A stretch of 64,000 bases of DNA from contig NZ_CP029551.1 of the NCBI RefSeq assembly GCF_003173735.1, forward strand, positions 303,501 through 367,500, read 5' to 3'. This document shows positions 43,617 to 51,626 of this stretch, one piece after another. Position numbers and translations under genes: made by a program. Under the pieces are notes generated by a model. It ran no database searches. It saw only the letters and a list, made by a program, of their open reading frames with translations, and was not told the DNA's origin. This DNA comes from Methylobacterium radiodurans (GTDB taxonomy: Bacteria; Pseudomonadota; Alphaproteobacteria; Rhizobiales; Beijerinckiaceae). Within the stretch, counting starts at the first letter, position 1; each line of letters starts with the position of its first letter.

Positions 43617-45926
43617 TCAGGCCCCGCCGGTCGCGGCCTCCGGCACCGCGGGGGTGACGCGCACCGGGATCGCCTTGGCAGCCGGGGTCTTGGCCTGCTC
43701 GTCGTGGTGCCAGAGCGGGATCAGCACGTTCATCTCCGGGTAGTAGCCGCCGCAATTGCCCTCGGGAATGTCGTAGCGGACCACGCGCAATCCACGCACG
43801 ACGCGAGCGACGTCGTCGTCGGCATCGGTGCTGACATCGACGGTTTCGCCGTCCGCGAGCCCCAGGCGGGCGAGGTCGTTCTCGTTCATGAACAGCACCT
43901 GGCGCGTGCCCTTCACCCCGCGGAAGCGGTCGTCGTAGCCGTAGACCGTGGTGTTGAACTGGTCGTTCGAGCGGAGCGTGATCAGGTCGATCACCGAACG
44001 GTCGGAGCGCGGCATGTCCGGGTCCGCCTCCAGGCCCGGCGGCACGATGAAGTTGGCCTTGCCGGTCTTCGTCTCCCACTTGCGGTCGCGCGCGGCGAGC
44101 GGCTTGTAGAAGCCGCCGGGCTCGAACATCCGCTTGTTGAAGTCCTTAAACTTGTCCGGATAGGTCGCCTCGATGCTGTCGCGGATTTTCGCGTAGTCCG
44201 CGACCCAAGCATCCCAGTCGACCTTGGGGTTGGGCGCCAGCGTCGCCTTGGCGATCTCGGCGACGATCCAGGGCTCGGAGCGGACATGCTCGCTCACCGG
44301 CTCGGACACGCCGCGCGAACCGTGGAAGGCCGAGCAGGAATCCTCCATCGAGACCGCCTGCGGGCCGCTCGCCTGCCGGTCCACCTCGATCCGCCCGAGG
44401 CAGGGCAGGATGTAGGCGATCTCGCCGCGCACCAGATGCGCCCGGTTGAGCTTGGTCGAGACCTGCACGGAGAGGCGCAAGCCCCGCCAGGCCTCCTCCA
44501 TCCGGGCGGTGTCGGGCACCGCCCGCACGAAGTTGCCGCCCAGCCCGATGAAGGCTCGCACGCTCCCGTCGAGCACGCCCTCGCAGACCTCGACGGTGTT
44601 GAGGCCCTTCTGCCGCGGGGGCTCGAAGCCGTACTGCTCGGCGAGCTTGTCGAGGGGCACCAGTTCCGGCTTCTCCGAGATGCCGACCGTGCGCTGGCCC
44701 TGCACGTTCGAGTGGCCGCGCACCGGGCAGATGCCGGCGCCGGGCCGGCCGATATTGCCGCGCAAGAGCAGCAGGTTGACCAGCATCTGCACCGTCTCGG
44801 TGCCCTTGCGGTGCTGGGTTAGCCCCATGCCGTAGATGCCGATGGTGCTGCGCGCCCGCATGTAGACGCTGGCCGCCGCCTCCAGCGCCTCGCGCTTCAG
44901 GCCCGAGCGGCTCTCCAGATCCGCCCAGTGCTGGGCGTCGCAGAAGCGCACGAATTCCGCCAGCCCGTGGGTGTGCTCCTCGACGAAGGCGACGTCGATG
45001 ATGCGGGGCCGGCCGGCATCCAGGGCGTCGCGGTCGGCGGCGAGGATCGCCTTGCACATCCCGGTGAGGGCCGCGAGATCGCCGCCCGCCTTGACCTGAT
45101 GGTACTGGGTCGAGATCTGCGTGGAGCTGTTGGTCAGCATCTCCAGCGGCGCCTGCGGGTTGGTGAACCGCTCGAGCCCCCGCTCGCGCAGCGGGTTGAA
45201 GGTGATGATCGGCACGCCGCGCCGCCGCGCCTCCTGCAGCGGGTGCAGCATCCGCGGCGCGTTCGAGCCGACATTCTGGCCGAAGAACAGGATCAGGTCG
45301 GTCGACTCGAAATCCTCCAGCCGCACCGTGCCCACCGGCACGCCGATCGATTGCGGCAGGGCCACGGAGGTCGATTCGTGGCACATGTTCGAGGAATCGG
45401 GCAGGTTGTTGTTGCCGTAGAGCCGCGCCAGCAGCGCGTACATGTAGCTCGTCTCGAGCGAGGCGCGGCCCGAGGCATAGAAGACCACCGATTTCGGATC
45501 GAGACCTTTGAGTTCCCGGCCAATCTCCGCGAAGGCCTCCGCCCACGCCACCGGCACGTAGCGGTCGCTCTGCGCATCATAACGCATCGGGTGGGTGAGC
45601 CGGCCCTGCTCCTCAAGGTCGTAGTCGGGCCAGGTGAGGAGTTCGGTGACGCTGTGCCCGGCGAAGAAGTCGGGCGTGGCGCGCCGCCTCGTCTGCTCCC
45701 AGGCGGTCGCCTTGGCGCCGTTCTCGCAGTACTCGAAGGCCAAGGGCTTGGCGGGCTTGGCCCAGGCGCACGAGACGCACATGAAGCCGTCCGGCTTGTT
45801 CTGCTTCATCAGCATCGCGGCGCCCGACGCCGGGATCTGCTCCCGCGTCAGGATCTCCGCCAGGGACTTGGCCGAGCCCCATCCGCCCGCCGGGCCCGTA
45901 TAGGCTTCGATCTTCTGGTCGGTCAT
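43617..45926 (-). CDS. YdeP-family molybdopterin oxidoreductase, Fdh4A-like
   Basis: A 769-residue molybdopterin enzyme related to E. coli YdeP and to Fdh4A, which is known to matter for formate oxidation in Methylobacterium extorquens. The N-terminal cysteines are C-x2-C-x14-C (near 50, 53, 68), consistent with a modified iron-sulfur site. The active-site segment SSNMCHESTSVAL has Cys183 where formate dehydrogenases have Cys/Sec followed by His. The pterin-binding landmarks LFFGQNVGSNAPRM, IYGMGLTQHRKGTE, LLRGNIGRPGAGICPVRGHSNVQG and a C-terminal dinucleotide domain are present. No twin-arginine signal, so cytoplasmic. The small fdh4B gene reported downstream of fdh4A is not visible here; a pentapeptide-repeat gene follows instead. 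Confidence 0.85.
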   Translation of the reverse strand: MTDQKIEAYTGPAGGWGSAKSLAEILTREQIPASGAAMLMKQNKPDGFMCVSCAWAKPAKPLAFEYCENGAKATAWEQTRRRATPDFFAGHSVTELLTWPDYDLEEQGRLTHPMRYDAQSDRYVPVAWAEAFAEIGRELKGLDPKSVVFYASGRASLETSYMYALLARLYGNNNLPDSSNMCHESTSVALPQSIGVPVGTVRLEDFESTDLILFFGQNVGSNAPRMLHPLQEARRRGVPIITFNPLRERGLERFTNPQAPLEMLTNSSTQISTQYHQVKAGGDLAALTGMCKAILAADRDALDAGRPRIIDVAFVEEHTHGLAEFVRFCDAQHWADLESRSGLKREALEAAASVYMRARSTIGIYGMGLTQHRKGTETVQMLVNLLLLRGNIGRPGAGICPVRGHSNVQGQRTVGISEKPELVPLDKLAEQYGFEPPRQKGLNTVEVCEGVLDGSVRAFIGLGGNFVRAVPDTARMEEAWRGLRLSVQVSTKLNRAHLVRGEIAYILPCLGRIEVDRQASGPQAVSMEDSCSAFHGSRGVSEPVSEHVRSEPWIVAEIAKATLAPNPKVDWDAWVADYAKIRDSIEATYPDKFKDFNKRMFEPGGFYKPLAARDRKWETKTGKANFIVPPGLEADPDMPRSDRSVIDLITLRSNDQFNTTVYGYDDRFRGVKGTRQVLFMNENDLARLGLADGETVDVSTDADDDVARVVRGLRVVRYDIPEGNCGGYYPEMNVLIPLWHHDEQAKTPAAKAIPVRVTPAVPEAATGGA

Positions 45927-46093
45927 CGCAGACGCATCCCTTCACCCGGTCCGGCAACGCGCGGGCCGGCTTGCGGAAGCAACGCGGCAGCGGTGCGGAG
46001 GATCAGAGTCCGCAGTGTCGCGCCGACGCCCTGGCGCTCGGCGGCCGGATGGGGAAGGATGATCCGCCGACAGCCGGCACGAGGATTGGAATC

Positions 46094-46267
46094 ATGGCGA
46101 GCGTCGACGTCGAGATGGTGAAATGCGCCTGTCCGGACTGCGTCTGCGTGGTCTCGGTGTCCAAGGCGATCGAGCGGGACGGCAAGGCCTTCTGCTGCGA
46201 CGAGTGCGCCGCGGGCCATCCGGACCACGAGGGCTGCGACCACGCCGGCTGCGCCTGCCACGGGTGA
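46094..46267 (+). CDS. Bacterial metallothionein
   Basis: A 57-residue, ten-cysteine protein. The pattern CACPDCVC ... FCCDEC ... GCDHAGCAC with three His in the last third (HPDHEGCDH) matches bacterial SmtA/BmtA-type metallothioneins, which bind Zn, Cd or Cu in a four-metal cluster plus a small zinc-finger-like core (AIERDGKAFCCDECAAGH). Only 120 bases separate its stop from the convergent end of a ZnuD-like receptor gene. ATG 46094 follows GAGGATTGGA. Cytoplasmic metal storage or detoxification is the expected role. Confidence 0.88.
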   Translation: MASVDVEMVKCACPDCVCVVSVSKAIERDGKAFCCDECAAGHPDHEGCDHAGCACHG

Positions 46268-46303
46268 TGCCGCCTCCGGTTGATCACTCCAGGTGCCGGA
46301 GAT

Positions 46304-46330
46304 CCCCTCTCCCCGCCGTGCGGGGAGAGG
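46304..46330. terminator. Perfect REP-like hairpin between converging genes
   Basis: A 12-base perfect stem (CCCTCTCCCCGC and complement) with loop CGT lies between the metallothionein gene and the TonB receptor gene, whose 3' ends face each other. It fits a bidirectional transcript end and is the cleanest copy of the CCCTCTCCCCGC palindrome family in this window. No T-run. Confidence 0.65.
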
Positions 46331-46387
46331 GAGATGCCGCTGTCCCCAGAGTGATCGGCCGGATTCGCACGAGGCCGATCAGCCCGC

Positions 46388-48583
46388 TCAGAACCGCGCC
46401 GTCAGGAACAGCCGTACGTTGCGCCCCGGCAGCAGGATCTCGTCCTTCTTGAACGAGGCCGCGTTGCGGATGTCGGCGTCGAGCAGGTTGCGGCCCTGGA
46501 GCCCCAGCGTCACCTCGCTCGCGCCGTAGATCGCCGGGTCGAGCGGCTTGGTGTAGCTGAGCTCGGCCCGCAGATCGTCGTAGCCGGGCGTCGGTGTGTC
46601 CAGGGTGCCGAACCGGTTCTGCGCGAAGGCGTGCAGCAGGTTCACCCGGGCGAACCAGCCCTCCGCCCGCAGATAAATGCCGCCGCCGATCCGGTAGGGC
46701 GGGATCCGCGGCACGTTGGTGCCGTCGTCGAACTTCGCCCGCACGGCGTCGAACTGGCCCTCGATGCCGAGGAAGCCGTTGCCGACCGGGATGGCGTCGT
46801 ACTGGCCGATCAGCTCGGCGCCGTAGAAGGTCGCGTTCTGCTGGGAGTAGACGACCTGGCGCAGCTCGTCGCCCGCGCCGCAGCTCGCGAAGTCGTCGTC
46901 GCAGCGGAGCCCGGTCAGGCGCTTGTAGATGAAGCCGGTGTAGCGCGTGTAGAAGCCCGTCGCCTCGAAGCGCAGGGGCCCGAGCGCGTGCCGGATGCTC
47001 GCCTCGACGGTGCGGGCCCGCTCCAACCGGAGCGTCGGATCGCCGATCTCGAAGGTGGCGGTGGCGTCGTGCGGCCCCTGCGAGAACAGCTCGTAGCCGG
47101 TCGGCGCCCGCTCCACGTAGGAGCCGGTCACGCTGCCGACCAAGCCGTAGGGGAGGTCCTGCAACAGGCCGAAGCTCGCGCTCTTCGGGGCGAAGCGGCG
47201 GGTGAGCGCGTAGCGCAGCGGGTCCTCGCCCTCGACCGGCAGGTAATCGGCCGGAAACTGCACGGCGGTGCTGCGCAGCCGGTCGCCCTCGATGCGCCCG
47301 GATGCCTGGAGGCGCGTGCCCGGCACCAGTTCCAGCTCCTCGAACAGGTAGACGGCGCCCGCCCGCGAATCGGTGCGCGGCAGGAAGCTCTCCAGCTGCG
47401 TGTTGATCACCCGCCGGTCGGCCTGCACGCCGACGGCGCCGGTGAGCTTGCCGAGGCTCGTGAAGACGGGCACGTGCTGCGCCTCGACCCGCACCTCCGC
47501 CTCGCGGTTCTTGAAGGTGGCCTGCCGGCCCTCAAGCCCGTCCTCGCCGATGCCGATCTCGTCGTGGCGGTAGACCGAGTAGCCCGCCCAGTAGCGGATC
47601 ACCTCGAAGGGGCCGTCGAGCGGGCGATACTCGCCCCGCGAGATCACCCGGTCCTGATTCGGTGTGAGGCGGGTGCGGGCCTGCTCCGCCTCGCCGCCCG
47701 GGATCGCGTAGAGCGCGTCGTAATGGCTGAAGGCGACGCCGACGAAGCCGCGGTCGCCGATCGCCGAGATGCCGAACGAGCCGCCCTGCGATGCGTTGTA
47801 GGAGTTGCGCTGGATGCCGCCGGGAATGGCGTAGCTGTCGGCGGCCGTCCTGAAGCCGTCCGCGTGGACCGCGATGCCGTCCCGGCCCGCATCGACGGTG
47901 GCGGCCCCGAGCCGCCCGTTGTCGACGCTCGTGTAGCCCGTCGTGACCTGGCCGGTGACGCCGTTCGCCGGGATGAGGGTCGGCACCCGGTTGTTCTCGG
48001 CCGAGACCACGCCGCCGATCGCGCCCGAGCCGTAGCGGAGCGTCGCGGGGCCGCGGATCACCTCCAGCCGGTCGGCGACCAGCGGGTTCACCGGCACCGC
48101 GTGGTCCTCGCCGAGATCCGAGACGCCGCCGTTGACGATGCCGTTCTCCTGGATCCGCACCCGGGCGTTGTCGAGCCCGCGGATGATCGGGCGCGAGGAG
48201 GCGCCCGGCGCGTAGGTCGAGGAGGAGATCCCGGGCCGGTCGAACAGGGCGTCGCCGAGCGTGCGCGGCTGGTCGCGGGCGATCTGGTCGCGGGTCACCA
48301 CGGTGACCGGCGAGAAGGTGTCGGTGACGACCGGCAGCACGCCGATACCGGCGATCGTGCCCGCGGCGGTCGGCGCGGCCGCGACGGGGCGGACCGCCTG
48401 GACCGGGCTCGGCGAGGTCACGCTGATCTCGTCAAGCGTGACGGCCTGCTGCGCCCGCGCGGCGGTGGCGAGCGGCACGAGCAGGCAGAACGGTGCCGCG
48501 CCGGCGGCGATGCGGGAACGGAGACGCAAGGCCGGGGACCCCAGATTTGTGATACTATAACGCTGCACCCTGGGGCCGCACAT
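46388..48583 (-). CDS. TonB-dependent outer-membrane receptor, ZnuD-like
   Basis: A 731-residue receptor. An N-terminal leader (IAAGAAPFCLLVPLATAARAQQ) is followed by the plug, with VTVVTRDQIARDQPRTLGDALFDRPGIS and IIRGLDNARVRIQENGIVNGGVSDLGEDHAVPVNPLVADRLEVIRGPATLRYGSGAIGG. The barrel ends in the typical C-terminal Phe (NVRLFLTARF). The plug wording, especially SDLGEDHAVPVNPL, is like zinc receptors of the ZnuD group. No FeCT. ATG 48583 has GGAGG 11 bases upstream; a TTG at 48529 is the alternative. A palindromic site that could bind Zur lies 43 bases upstream, and a metallothionein gene is the convergent neighbour. Confidence 0.85.
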   Translation of the reverse strand: MCGPRVQRYSITNLGSPALRLRSRIAAGAAPFCLLVPLATAARAQQAVTLDEISVTSPSPVQAVRPVAAAPTAAGTIAGIGVLPVVTDTFSPVTVVTRDQIARDQPRTLGDALFDRPGISSSTYAPGASSRPIIRGLDNARVRIQENGIVNGGVSDLGEDHAVPVNPLVADRLEVIRGPATLRYGSGAIGGVVSAENNRVPTLIPANGVTGQVTTGYTSVDNGRLGAATVDAGRDGIAVHADGFRTAADSYAIPGGIQRNSYNASQGGSFGISAIGDRGFVGVAFSHYDALYAIPGGEAEQARTRLTPNQDRVISRGEYRPLDGPFEVIRYWAGYSVYRHDEIGIGEDGLEGRQATFKNREAEVRVEAQHVPVFTSLGKLTGAVGVQADRRVINTQLESFLPRTDSRAGAVYLFEELELVPGTRLQASGRIEGDRLRSTAVQFPADYLPVEGEDPLRYALTRRFAPKSASFGLLQDLPYGLVGSVTGSYVERAPTGYELFSQGPHDATATFEIGDPTLRLERARTVEASIRHALGPLRFEATGFYTRYTGFIYKRLTGLRCDDDFASCGAGDELRQVVYSQQNATFYGAELIGQYDAIPVGNGFLGIEGQFDAVRAKFDDGTNVPRIPPYRIGGGIYLRAEGWFARVNLLHAFAQNRFGTLDTPTPGYDDLRAELSYTKPLDPAIYGASEVTLGLQGRNLLDADIRNAASFKKDEILLPGRNVRLFLTARF

Positions 48584-48625
48584 CGCAACCGGCACCTCCA
48601 CCCGGCCGTGCGATCGGCCGCAAGA

Positions 48626-48638
48626 GTAACGTTATTAC
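48626..48638 (-). promoter_or_regulatory. Candidate Zur-type operator upstream of the ZnuD-like gene
   Basis: GTAACGTTATTAC, an imperfect palindrome GTAA-N5-TTAC with the central TAACGTTA, in an otherwise GC-rich region, 43 bases upstream of the ATG. A second AT-rich near-palindrome, GTGATACTATAAC, occurs at 48549-48561 just inside the predicted reading frame. Both resemble the TTATAnTATAA style of Zur sites loosely. The regulator is inferred only from the receptor type. Confidence 0.4.
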
Positions 48639-48737
48639 AACAGCGACGCGTCGGTCAGGACGTGCAACACCGGGCGCGCCCAGGTGCACCCGGTGCTGCG
48701 ATGCGCGCACGGACGAGTCGTGTATCGGGAAGCGTCC

Positions 48738-48763
48738 GGAACTTGAGCGGCTCGAGATCCGTA
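48738..48763 (+). promoter_or_regulatory. Candidate EcfG (general stress) promoter
   Basis: GGAAC followed after 17 bases by CGTA. The alphaproteobacterial general stress sigma factor recognises GGAAC-N16/17-CGTT, so the -35 is perfect and the -10 differs at one base. It lies 35 bases upstream of the start of a tiny membrane-protein gene. One such match can occur by chance. Confidence 0.35.
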
Positions 48764-48797
48764 GGTCAGCGCGGATACCGAACCGAAGGGCTATGAC

Positions 48798-48908
48798 ATG
48801 CCCCAGAGGTTCGACTGGATCTTCCTCGCCATCATGCTGCCCGTTCCCGCCTTCCTAGTCTGGGACTGGCACAGGAACTGTTCGGGTCCATTCCTACGCA
48901 AGAGCTGA
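48798..48908 (+). CDS. Tiny membrane protein (36 residues)
   Basis: A short open frame beginning MPQRFDWIFLAIMLPVPAF and ending GPFLRKS, with one hydrophobic segment (WIFLAIMLPVPAFLVW) between charged ends. This would be a single-pass membrane peptide. The ATG is preceded by GAAGGG at seven bases, a good ribosome site, and the gap in which it lies has no other gene. Function unknown; a stress role would follow only if the GGAAC-type promoter upstream is real. Too short for codon statistics, so moderate confidence. Confidence 0.5.
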   Translation: MPQRFDWIFLAIMLPVPAFLVWDWHRNCSGPFLRKS

Positions 48909-48960
48909 GCGCACGGATAAAAGCCGAGACCTCCGGCTTGCGCAGGGCAGAGCCCGGACC

Positions 48961-49614
48961 TCAGAGCGCGGGCAGCGCGCTGCCGTTGAGGCCGTGGGCG
49001 TCCGCCTCGTCGTCCTCGGCCTCGATCTCCGCATCGGCCTCGGTCTCGTGGCCCGCGATGCCCGAGGCATCCGCGAGATTGCGAGCGGCCTTGCGCAGCA
49101 GCTTGCGCAGACGCCGCTTTTCCTTGCTGTCGAACCCGTCGAGCAGCTCCGCCTCGACCTCGTCCCAGATCCGCTCGATTGCCTCGGCTTTGGCGAGCCC
49201 CGTCTCGGTCAGGCGCACACGCACGATGCGCCCGTCCCCGGCCTCGGCCCGGCGCTCCACGAAGCCGAGGGCGGCGAGGCGCGAGATCGTCTTAGAGGCG
49301 GTCGGCGGACGCACCCGCAGGGTGGCGGCGAGGTCTCCCATCGTCATCGTGCCGGCGGCGGCCAGCGCCTGCACCACCTGCTCCTGGCCGGCGAAGAGGT
49401 TCAGGCTCGCCAAGCGGTCGCCGATGCGGGCGCGGTGGAGGCGGGCCGCCTGGACCAGCGCCCAGCCGACGCTCTTCTGCCCCGGCGGGCGCAGGCGCCG
49501 GCCTGCCGTCTCCGTCTTGGCGCCGGATTTGCCGCGCTTCGCCTTGCCGTTCACGGGGCCGCCCAAAGTCGCGTCGTCCGGCGCGGTTGCCGAACGTTCG
49601 TCCGCCGCCGACAT
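48961..49614 (-). CDS. MarR-family transcriptional regulator
   Basis: A 217-residue regulator with a winged-helix core: AGTMTMGDLAATLRVRPPTASKTISRLAALGFVERRAEAGDGRIVRVRLTETG is the helix-turn-helix and wing. The N-terminus (about 45 residues) is basic and low-complexity. The C-terminus carries a basic helix (KEKRRLRKLLRKAARN) and an unusual acidic tail (HETEADAEIEAEDDEADAH), which is longer than usual for MarR. The target is unknown; there is no divergent partner gene close enough to be an obvious candidate. Confidence 0.88.
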   Translation of the reverse strand: MSAADERSATAPDDATLGGPVNGKAKRGKSGAKTETAGRRLRPPGQKSVGWALVQAARLHRARIGDRLASLNLFAGQEQVVQALAAAGTMTMGDLAATLRVRPPTASKTISRLAALGFVERRAEAGDGRIVRVRLTETGLAKAEAIERIWDEVEAELLDGFDSKEKRRLRKLLRKAARNLADASGIAGHETEADAEIEAEDDEADAHGLNGSALPAL

Positions 49615-49786
49615 CGTGCACCTCGCTCGCCCGGCCGCCTAGCCGGTTTCCAAGCGCGTTCACCCAGACCCTCCGGAAAGGGCCGGGACGCGCCGGTCAG
49701 CGTGTGGCGCGCCAGCGTGAAGCCACGATGACAGCGGGCGCGCCGGACGCACCCGCCCTGCGGAAAATCCCGCCTCGGCAGGGTAT

Positions 49787-50176
49787 TCAGCAGGGCATCA
49801 GGCTCTTCAGCCTGTCGAGGATCTCGTCGCCGCTGCAGGGGCGCGCGAGAAACTGCGCGCCCGGCGGCATGCGCTCGGGATCGGGGGCAGCGCGGCCCGA
49901 GACGATCAGGATCGGCAGGTTCGGCCGCGCCTCGGCCACCGAGGTGGCCAGCTCGAAGCCGTTGGTCTTGCCCGACAATTCCACGTCGGTGACGAGCCCG
50001 CAGATATCGGGCCGGGCCTGCAGGATGCTCAGCGCGCGCTCGGCCGAGGCGCACTGCACGGTCTCGTATCCCCCGTCCTCCAGCACGTCGCCGAGATCCA
50101 TGATGGTGAGCGCCTCGTCCTCGACGAGGAGGATCACCGGCCGGTCGTCCTGAGAGATCGTCTGCTCACTCGACAC
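49787..50176 (-). CDS. Single-domain response regulator
   Basis: A 129-residue receiver-only protein. VILLVEDEALTIMDLGDVLEDGG carries the acidic pair, GLVTDVELSG the phosphoacceptor Asp, LPILIVSGRA the conserved Ser/Thr strand, and LARPCSGDEIL takes the place of the usual Lys-Pro. The canonical KP is thus RP, which may weaken signalling. GTG 50176 was chosen because GGGAGG lies nine bases upstream; GTG 50185 is the alternative. No histidine kinase gene is near, so it must serve a distant partner. Confidence 0.85.
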   Translation of the reverse strand: MSSEQTISQDDRPVILLVEDEALTIMDLGDVLEDGGYETVQCASAERALSILQARPDICGLVTDVELSGKTNGFELATSVAEARPNLPILIVSGRAAPDPERMPPGAQFLARPCSGDEILDRLKSLMPC

Positions 50177-50275
50177 GATGCGCACCCTCCCACGTTCCGT
50201 CCGGCCCCGCCCGAACGGCCGGACGCTGTGCCAACGGACGAACAGGGCCCGGGTTGCAGCCCGTTCATCATCGAT

Positions 50276-51547
50276 TCAGGAAAGCTGGGCCGACCGCAGC
50301 GTCTCCGCCACGCTCCGCCCGAGTGCGGACAGCAGGTGGTCGAGGTCGTCCGCGCCGATCGTCAGGGCGGGCGTCAGGTAGACGATGTCGCCGAAGGGCC
50401 GCACCCAGACGCCGCGCGCCACGAGGTCGGCCTTGAGGGCGGCGAGATCGGGCGCGCGCGCGAACTGCACCGCCCCGATCGCCCCGAGCACCCGCACGTC
50501 CCGGACGCCGGGCAGGCGCGCCAGGGGCGCGAGCCCGTCGCGCAGGCGCCCCGCGATCGCCCGCGCCTGGTCGAGCCGGGGCTCCCGCTCGAAGAGGTCG
50601 AGGCTCGCGTTGGCCGCCGCGCAGGCCAGCGGGTTCGCCATGAAGGTCGGCCCGTGCATGAGGGCGGCGGCGGGGTCGTCCGACCAGAAGGCGTCGAAGA
50701 TCTCGGCCGTCGCGACCGTGGCGGCGAGCGCCATCGTGCCGCCGGTGAGCGCCTTCGACAAGCACAGGATGTCCGGCACGATCCCCGCCTGCTCGCAGGC
50801 GAACAGGGTGCCGGTGCGCCCGAAGCCGGTGAAGATCTCGTCGCAGATCAGCGGCAGCCCGTGGCGGCGGGCGAGGCGGGCGATCGTCGCCAGCACCTCC
50901 GGGTCATGCATGACCATGCCGCCCGCGCCCTGCACCAGGGGCTCGACGATCACGGCCGCCAGCGCGTCCCGGTGCCGGGCGAGCGCCGCGTCGAGCGCGG
51001 CCGCCTGCTCGGCCGTGTGGGGCAGGTCGCAGAAGACTTGGCGCGGCAGGTAGGCGCCGAAGCGGCGATGCATGCCCTCGTCGGGATCGCAGACCGACAT
51101 CGCCCCCATCGTGTCGCCGTGATAGCCGCCCCGGAAGGCGAGGACCCGGGTCCGGCCCGTCACGCCCCGGTTGAGCCAGAGCTGGGCCGCCATCTTCAGC
51201 GCCACCTCGACGGCGACCGAGCCGGAATCGACCAGGAACACGTGGTCGAGATCCCCCGGCAGCAGGGCGGCGAGCCGGGCGGCCAGCCGCTCCGCGGGCG
51301 CGTGGGTGAGGCCGCCGAACATCACGTGCGGCATCCGGGCGAGCTGATCGGCCACCGCCCGGGCGATGTGCGGGTGGTTGTAGCCGTGCACCGCCGTCCA
51401 CCACGAGGCGATGCCGTCCACGAGTTCGCGCCCGTCCGCCAGCACGATCCGGCTGCCCCAGGTCGCGACGGCTTCGAGGGGCGCCGCCGCGCTCTTCATC
51501 TGGGTGTAGGGCCGCCAGAGGTGGCGGCCGGGCCGGGTCGCGCGCAT
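50276..51547 (-). CDS. bioA: Adenosylmethionine-8-amino-7-oxononanoate aminotransferase
   Basis: PLP enzyme that makes 7,8-diaminopelargonic acid in biotin synthesis, using S-adenosylmethionine as amino donor. The 423-residue protein opens HLWRPYTQMKSAAAPLEAV, has SWWTAVHGYNHPHIARAV, the cofactor segment DSGSVAVEVALKMAAQLW, AFRGGYHGDTMGAMSVCDP, the acidic ICDEIFTGFGRTG and the Lys in LCLSKALTGGTMALA. It is divergent from bioF across 79 bases with a strong palindrome between them. The ATG of MRATRPGRHLW was chosen by family length. Confidence 0.95.
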   Translation of the reverse strand: MRATRPGRHLWRPYTQMKSAAAPLEAVATWGSRIVLADGRELVDGIASWWTAVHGYNHPHIARAVADQLARMPHVMFGGLTHAPAERLAARLAALLPGDLDHVFLVDSGSVAVEVALKMAAQLWLNRGVTGRTRVLAFRGGYHGDTMGAMSVCDPDEGMHRRFGAYLPRQVFCDLPHTAEQAAALDAALARHRDALAAVIVEPLVQGAGGMVMHDPEVLATIARLARRHGLPLICDEIFTGFGRTGTLFACEQAGIVPDILCLSKALTGGTMALAATVATAEIFDAFWSDDPAAALMHGPTFMANPLACAAANASLDLFEREPRLDQARAIAGRLRDGLAPLARLPGVRDVRVLGAIGAVQFARAPDLAALKADLVARGVWVRPFGDIVYLTPALTIGADDLDHLLSALGRSVAETLRSAQLS

Positions 51548-51577
51548 CGGGCCGGGATGGTGCCGGGCGCGCCCCGG

Positions 51578-51595
51578 GTCAAGGCCGGCCTTGAC
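51578..51595. promoter_or_regulatory. Perfect 18-base palindrome between bioA and bioF
   Basis: GTCAAGGCCGGCCTTGAC sits in the 79-base gap between the divergent genes, flanked by a longer imperfect inverted repeat (GCGCGCCCCG outside left, CGGGGCGCGC outside right). Each arm contains a -35-like hexamer for one gene: TTGACC toward bioA and TTGACA toward bioF. An operator that controls both genes would look like this. No known BirA or BioR motif is apparent. Confidence 0.6.
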
Positions 51596-51626
51596 ACGGG
51601 CGGGGCGCGCGGCGCCATGACGGCCC

